Positions 7,123 to 10,545 of a DNA stretch of 10,545 nt are shown here, in pieces; the stretch's first letter is position 1; the number at the start of each line of letters is the position of its first letter. The notes below the pieces were generated by a model, which was not told where the DNA came from, searched no databases, and saw only the letters and a program-made list of their open reading frames with translations. The position numbers and the translations under genes are program-made. The stretch comes from DASCNA01 sp036011305 (GTDB lineage Bacteria; Verrucomicrobiota; Lentisphaeria; Victivallales; GWF2-38-69), in assembly GCA_036011305.1 (NCBI GenBank), contig DASCNA010000080.1:1-10545 (forward strand). Reading direction: 5' to 3'.

Positions 7123-8304
7123 TTACTCACCTATTTCTACTTTTATTTTTTCACCGGGCATAAATATATACCGAAGCTGTCCAATATATACAGTTTCTCC
7201 ATCTTTCAGTTTATTATATTTATTAAAAGAATCTTTCAATACAATATCATTTTCCTTAAGATTTCCCGCATCTTTTAAAGCTACAATTTTAGTTATACCA
7301 CCCCAGTATCTTTCCAGATTATCTGTAACAACATAAGTTTTTTCGATAGAAAAAGAGAGTTTCATTCCTTTCCCAGGCTGCATCGTTTTTTCATTGCCAG
7401 CTTTCCAGACATATTCTCCTTTTTCATCTTTAAGGATAGTTTCCAATGGTACAGCTAAAGTTCCACCTTTCAATTCATCAGTGTAAAACTTAATCACAGG
7501 AAAATTAATGCGGACCTCGGGTTTATTGCCCTCTCGAATATCTTTATTCGCCATAAATTTTGTTTCATTTTCTGTCAAAAATGTAATGCCGTCATCCTCA
7601 AGAATAGAATATCCGTAAAAGACTCCATGTGGAATAGTACTTCCTACAGGATAAATTTTAACCGGTGTGTACTGTTTAATTCTATTAGCTTCTATTCTCG
7701 GCATTTTTACTTTAATTCCAATTGGATTCAGTTGAGATATTTTAAAAACCCTGGGATTATATCCTGACAAACCGTTAAGGAAATAAACTTCATCTATGAC
7801 ACCTTCAAAGGGTGCAATTATTGTACATCCTTTTAGAATTATCCTTGCCTTGTCAAGCTGCAACATATTTTCCTCATATACTGCAACAGAATCAAGATAT
7901 CCAGCTCTAACTGCCTGAAATTTTCTTTTACTGGCAACAGTCCATGCTGATAGATTTTTAAATCTGATATAATTTTCCTTCTGTGTCAACATATCAGCCT
8001 TTGAAGATAATACAGCATCTTCGGCTGATTTTACTTTATCTTCAAAATATTTTTTCTTTAACGTTAAAATAACAGAACCTGCCTTAAGCACATTCCCCTT
8101 CATATCATAAATAGGAGGATAAACAATTTCACCCACCCTGGCTACATAATCTACTAAACCAGAATTTGCTGCATCAGTACCGGAGTACTGTATGAATGTA
8201 ATAGGAGAGACCACTTTTCCTGTATAAGTTTTAGAAGCAGACAGGCTGTAACCTGATATTAGCAAAATGATTATTAAAGTTTTTAAAAATAGGTATATTT
8301 TCAT
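7123..8304 (-). CDS. periplasmic adaptor (RND/HlyD-type membrane fusion protein), paralogue A
   Basis: A 393-residue exported adaptor that should bridge an inner-membrane pump and an outer-membrane channel. It has a signal peptide (hydrophobic 5-21, likely cleavage after SLSA near 23), then the first half of a lipoyl-like barrel-sandwich domain (about 50-85), a helical hairpin (about 86-155), the second lipoyl half with IIAPFEGVID (162-171), and a beta-barrel from about 195. The C-terminal third (about 295-393) has motifs shared with the neighbouring paralogue but unlike textbook AcrA/CusB: VWKAxNEKTxQPxxG (299-312) and RYIFMPG (378-384). No lipobox, CusB Met triad or His-rich metal motif is visible. 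The ATG at 8304 has AGGA about 6 nt upstream. Only 27 nt separate it from paralogue B, so they are almost surely co-transcribed. The fold is clear; the substrate is not. Confidence 0.82.
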   Translation of the reverse strand: MKIYLFLKTLIIILLISGYSLSASKTYTGKVVSPITFIQYSGTDAANSGLVDYVARVGEIVYPPIYDMKGNVLKAGSVILTLKKKYFEDKVKSAEDAVLSSKADMLTQKENYIRFKNLSAWTVASKRKFQAVRAGYLDSVAVYEENMLQLDKARIILKGCTIIAPFEGVIDEVYFLNGLSGYNPRVFKISQLNPIGIKVKMPRIEANRIKQYTPVKIYPVGSTIPHGVFYGYSILEDDGITFLTENETKFMANKDIREGNKPEVRINFPVIKFYTDELKGGTLAVPLETILKDEKGEYVWKAGNEKTMQPGKGMKLSFSIEKTYVVTDNLERYWGGITKIVALKDAGNLKENDIVLKDSFNKYNKLKDGETVYIGQLRYIFMPGEKIKVEIGE

Positions 8305-8331
8305 ATTAATTCCTAATCAGTAGTGAAAATT

Positions 8332-9516
8332 TTACAATTTAATATCAACTTCCACCTCATCACCAAGCATAAATATATATCTTTCCTGAGGGAAAATAAC
8401 TCTGTCACCTGATTTAAGCCCTTTTGGATTATGTTTAAGTACCAAATCATTTTTCTTTAAACAATCAGATGGCTTAAGTGCTCTAACCATATTTAGTCCT
8501 CCGTACATACGCTGCATATTGTCCGGTTCGGCATAAACCTTTTCGACAATAAACGATGGACTTATTCCCCTATCGGGTTGTAAAGTTTTTTCATTCACTG
8601 CTTTCCATACAAAATACCCTTTTCTATCTTGAAAAATGCACTCATTATTAACTGCGAGAATACTTGGTTTATGACCAACAAAAAATCTTACTACTGAATG
8701 AATATTTTTTACTACAGGAGCATTTTTGTATTTTCCTATTATATTTTTTTCAAATCTCTGGCTGTTTTTAGTATAAAAAATAATTCCTCCTTCAATACGC
8801 TTGTTCAAACCATAATAAATTCCCTGATCTGTTGTTCCGTTCTTGCGGGAAATTGAAACTGGAGTATTAATTGTCAGTCTGGCTATTTCTTCATCAGACA
8901 TCATTACTTTAATCCCTACCGGATTCAACTGGGCTACAGTTATTGCCGGAGGTTCACCCGAAAGGTAAGTTCCAAAAGCCAGAACTTTTACAACTATACC
9001 TTCAAATGCAGCAATAGTAGCGCATGAAGAAAGTATTAATTTACTTTCTTCTAAGGCATACTTAGCTTCATTTACTTCAGCTAGAGAATTATAATAAGCT
9101 GATCTGGCATTTTGAAAATCAGCAACACTTACGGATTTATTATTCATTAAAAAATACATCCGTTTATAGTTTTCTGTATCAGTTAAAAGATTTGCTTCTG
9201 CTGCACGCATAGCGCTTTTAGCACTTTCGACTCTGTCTTTCCAGTATGCAGTACTTAATTGTAAAAGAACAGTACCTTGTTTTATCACATTACCATTTCT
9301 ATCAAGTATCGATGGTTCAGTGAGTTTACCAGGACGTGCAGCATACTTAAGTATTCCATAAAAAACAAAACCTTTGCCCCCTTTTATACTGCCTTTTATT
9401 AAAGGCACAACAGTTCCCTTATATTTCTTTGCTTCTAATAATTGGGGACATAAAAAGAGAAAAATCAGTAACACAAAAATTAATTTATATATTACTTGCT
9501 TTATAAACAATTTCAT
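8332..9516 (-). CDS. periplasmic adaptor (RND/HlyD-type membrane fusion protein), paralogue B
   Basis: A 394-residue paralogue of the gene downstream, with the same plan: signal peptide (hydrophobic 10-24, likely cleavage after LLEA at 29), first lipoyl half (about 55-90), helical hairpin (about 92-160), second lipoyl half, beta-barrel, and the shared C-terminal module. Alignable blocks are QLNPVGIKV (196-204), VWKAVNEKTLQP (304-315) and RYIFMLG (379-385). The usual AP-FEG turn is AAFEG here (P replaced by A at 170). Identity to paralogue A looks moderate over the whole length, so the duplication is old and the copies have diverged. The ATG at 9516 has AAGG 7 nt upstream. It sits 66 nt after the DUF2059 gene, in a gap with a hairpin and T-run, and 27 nt before paralogue A. 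It may form mixed hexamers with A or serve a different pump. Confidence 0.82.
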   Translation of the reverse strand: MKLFIKQVIYKLIFVLLIFLFLCPQLLEAKKYKGTVVPLIKGSIKGGKGFVFYGILKYAARPGKLTEPSILDRNGNVIKQGTVLLQLSTAYWKDRVESAKSAMRAAEANLLTDTENYKRMYFLMNNKSVSVADFQNARSAYYNSLAEVNEAKYALEESKLILSSCATIAAFEGIVVKVLAFGTYLSGEPPAITVAQLNPVGIKVMMSDEEIARLTINTPVSISRKNGTTDQGIYYGLNKRIEGGIIFYTKNSQRFEKNIIGKYKNAPVVKNIHSVVRFFVGHKPSILAVNNECIFQDRKGYFVWKAVNEKTLQPDRGISPSFIVEKVYAEPDNMQRMYGGLNMVRALKPSDCLKKNDLVLKHNPKGLKSGDRVIFPQERYIFMLGDEVEVDIKL

Positions 9517-9536
9517 ATTTTAACCTTAAGATTCAA

Positions 9537-9570
9537 TAAAAAAAGAATTATAATATTATAAATAGATTCT
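9537..9570 (-). other. AT-rich hairpin with T-run in the DUF2059-adaptor gap (attenuator or internal promoter)
   Basis: Read on the minus strand, AGAAT (9566-9570) pairs with ATTCT (9544-9548), enclosing the perfect palindrome TATAATATTATA (9549-9560), and is followed by a T-run (complement of 9538-9543). All pairs but the outer few are A-T, so termination would be partial. The same bases offer -10-like hexamers (TATTAT) 18 nt from a TTGCTA (9572-9577), so an internal promoter for the adaptor pair is an equally good reading. Confidence 0.28.
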
Positions 9571-9582
9571 GTATAGCAAAAA

Positions 9583-10419
9583 TTATTTCAGTTCATTTTT
9601 AAATTGAATATCTATATTTTTAATTTCTCTTTTCTGCAAGTTTAAACATATTTTCCGAGTTTCCTTTCCAAGAAGTACATGTTTATTTAAAAACTTCATA
9701 CCTAACGGAGATGAATAAAAATCTAATAAAGCATTAAGTTCATTATAACTAAAATTGGCTGAATAAATATCATTTAGAAGAACATTTAAGGATGGGCAGG
9801 TAAATTCATGCATCAAAACATCCATAATTATTTCCAGTATAATTTCAGTTTTTTGTTCGTTTTTCTTTACTGAAATTTTTGTACTTTCATAATCAACAAG
9901 CCATTTCATAGCCTGTTTTATATTCATTTTGTCCGGGTCAATTTTTTTTAATTCAGTAGTATTTTTATTTTTTAAATAATTTTTCTTTATTACAGAATGT
10001 ATATTTTTCAATAATTCACGTGTTAATTTAGGTTTCCTACTTAAAAATTTCTGCCCGGCAGGCGATTGATAAAATTTTATTAAACCGTTTAGTTCATCTA
10101 AGGTAAATGATTTCGCATAGATCTCTGCATATTCAGCCTTCATTTCATCCCAAGGATAATTCAGCATAATAGCTTTCATCAGTTTTTTAATTCTCATCGT
10201 AATTTTTGTTTTTTTCTGAGCTTCTGCAGAAGAAGAAACAATGTAAGAGTTGTCTATCATATTAATCATTGTCTGATGAACATTCTGCTTTATGTTATTA
10301 TTAAAAAACATTAAAGCAACCAATTTAGAAGCAGAGTTGACTTTAACTGCGTTTGAAGTTGAAAAGCAGCTTAAAGAAAACCATAAAACTGATATTAATA
10401 AAATAAATTTTCTCATCAT
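9583..10419 (-). CDS. exported protein with two DUF2059 repeats
   Basis: A 278-residue protein of unknown function. A signal peptide spans 1-24 (hydrophobic 5-18, probable cleavage after SNA); the cysteine at 18 lacks a good lipobox, so a soluble periplasmic protein is favoured. Two copies of the DUF2059 signature are visible: about 85-140, centred on KFYQSPAGQKFL (115-126), and about 208-260, centred on DFYSSPLGMKFL (233-244). Each is preceded by an acidic/aromatic helix ending in an ELN segment. Single-copy DUF2059 proteins of about 150-200 residues are common, so this is a tandem-domain form. The first ATG (10419) overlaps the upstream stop as ATGA; a second ATG (10416) sits better behind the AAGG (7 versus 4 nt), so a 277-residue product is possible. 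Location within a pump operon suggests a periplasmic accessory role, which is inference only. Confidence 0.82.
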   Translation of the reverse strand: MMRKFILLISVLWFSLSCFSTSNAVKVNSASKLVALMFFNNNIKQNVHQTMINMIDNSYIVSSSAEAQKKTKITMRIKKLMKAIMLNYPWDEMKAEYAEIYAKSFTLDELNGLIKFYQSPAGQKFLSRKPKLTRELLKNIHSVIKKNYLKNKNTTELKKIDPDKMNIKQAMKWLVDYESTKISVKKNEQKTEIILEIIMDVLMHEFTCPSLNVLLNDIYSANFSYNELNALLDFYSSPLGMKFLNKHVLLGKETRKICLNLQKREIKNIDIQFKNELK

Positions 10420-10545
10420 TTTTCCTTTTCTAATTTCAGCTGTTTCCTTGCGCTTTCGGACCTGGTCAGCTCGAATTTATCTAACACCTTCTCCTGAAAA
10501 TTTTCCATTATAAGAAATATAGGGGGGGTAAGAAACAGTGTTACT
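10416..10545 (-). CDS. C-terminal end of a probable RND efflux permease (partial, 5' end outside window)
   Basis: On the minus strand one frame is open from the window edge (first whole codon at 10544) to a TGA at 10416-10418, giving 42 residues. It begins with a hydrophobic run containing TLFLTPPIFLIMENF and ends in a charged tail rich in Lys and Glu. A hydrophobic TLxxTPxxxxxxE segment followed by a short polar tail is how the last helix of RND inner-membrane permeases typically ends (AcrB/MdtB/CusA class). The four-base ATGA overlap with the DUF2059 gene argues for a real coding end with translational coupling. The two adaptors downstream are what an RND permease operon would contain. An internal ATG (10507) could make a 30-residue ORF, but no Shine-Dalgarno precedes it. 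The C7 tract in this frame encodes part of T-P-P. Confidence 0.62.
   Translation of the reverse strand, partial: VTLFLTPPIFLIMENFQEKVLDKFELTRSESARKQLKLEKEK
10522..10528. repeat. G7/C7 homopolymer inside the permease tail
   Basis: Seven consecutive G on the plus strand (C on the coding strand) encode the Pro-Pro of TPPIF in the partial permease. It is the only G/C homopolymer of this length noticed in this AT-rich window. Slippage by one base would change the last ~35 residues and break the coupling to the DUF2059 start. It could also be a sequencing-length error. Confidence 0.6.

Noticed and set aside
10420..10509. A separate 30-residue small protein starting at the internal ATG (10507-10509)
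   Set aside because: No Shine-Dalgarno precedes the ATG, and the frame remains open upstream with an RND-like hydrophobic helix, so it is better read as the tail of a longer gene.
10292..10513. 73-codon plus-strand ORF at the right edge
   Set aside because: It is antisense to the DUF2059 signal peptide and the permease tail, with no recognisable protein features.
1..10545. CRISPR array, tRNA/rRNA genes, insertion sequence or attachment site
   Set aside because: No regularly spaced repeats, cloverleaf-like segments, transposase motifs or flanking direct repeats were seen on either strand.

Overview
This is a low-GC (about one third G+C by eye), gene-dense stretch of bacterial chromosome with good Shine-Dalgarno sites and mostly ATG starts. 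A probable RND pump, periplasmic adaptor proteins and a signal-peptide-bearing DUF2059 protein point to a double-membrane (Gram-negative-type) cell. The cardiolipin synthase and the CadC/CadA pair look like those of low-GC bacteria such as Firmicutes. The phylum cannot be fixed from the sequence; an AT-rich Lentisphaerota-like or similar gut or anaerobic lineage is a guess only.

Left part, plus strand: a small zinc-ribbon membrane protein (124-582) is followed by a two-HKD cardiolipin synthase (690-2144), each with its own candidate promoter. They converge on a minus-strand half-size ABC exporter (2236-3957).

Right part, all minus strand, read from the right edge leftwards: the C-terminal tail of what looks like an RND inner-membrane permease (10416-10545, cut by the window edge); a secreted protein with two DUF2059 repeats, whose start overlaps the permease stop; two tandem, divergent paralogues of an RND/HlyD-type adaptor (8332-9516 and 7123-8304); a CadC-like ArsR-family metal sensor (6702-7058); and a P1B-2 Zn/Cd/Pb-exporting ATPase (4199-6529). 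The run ends in two tandem intrinsic terminators. A 26-bp near-perfect dyad of ArsR/SmtB type lies in the ATPase promoter between -35 and -10, so the sensor very likely represses the ATPase.

The working picture is a two-stage efflux locus. The ATPase would move soft divalent metal from cytoplasm to periplasm, and the permease plus adaptors would carry substrate across the outer membrane. The first half is well supported. The metal link of the RND half rests only on adjacency and strand. The most unusual points are the paired adaptors with a shared non-standard C-terminal module, the double DUF2059 protein inside the pump operon, the loss of the alpha5 metal ligands in the sensor, and a C7 tract inside the permease tail.
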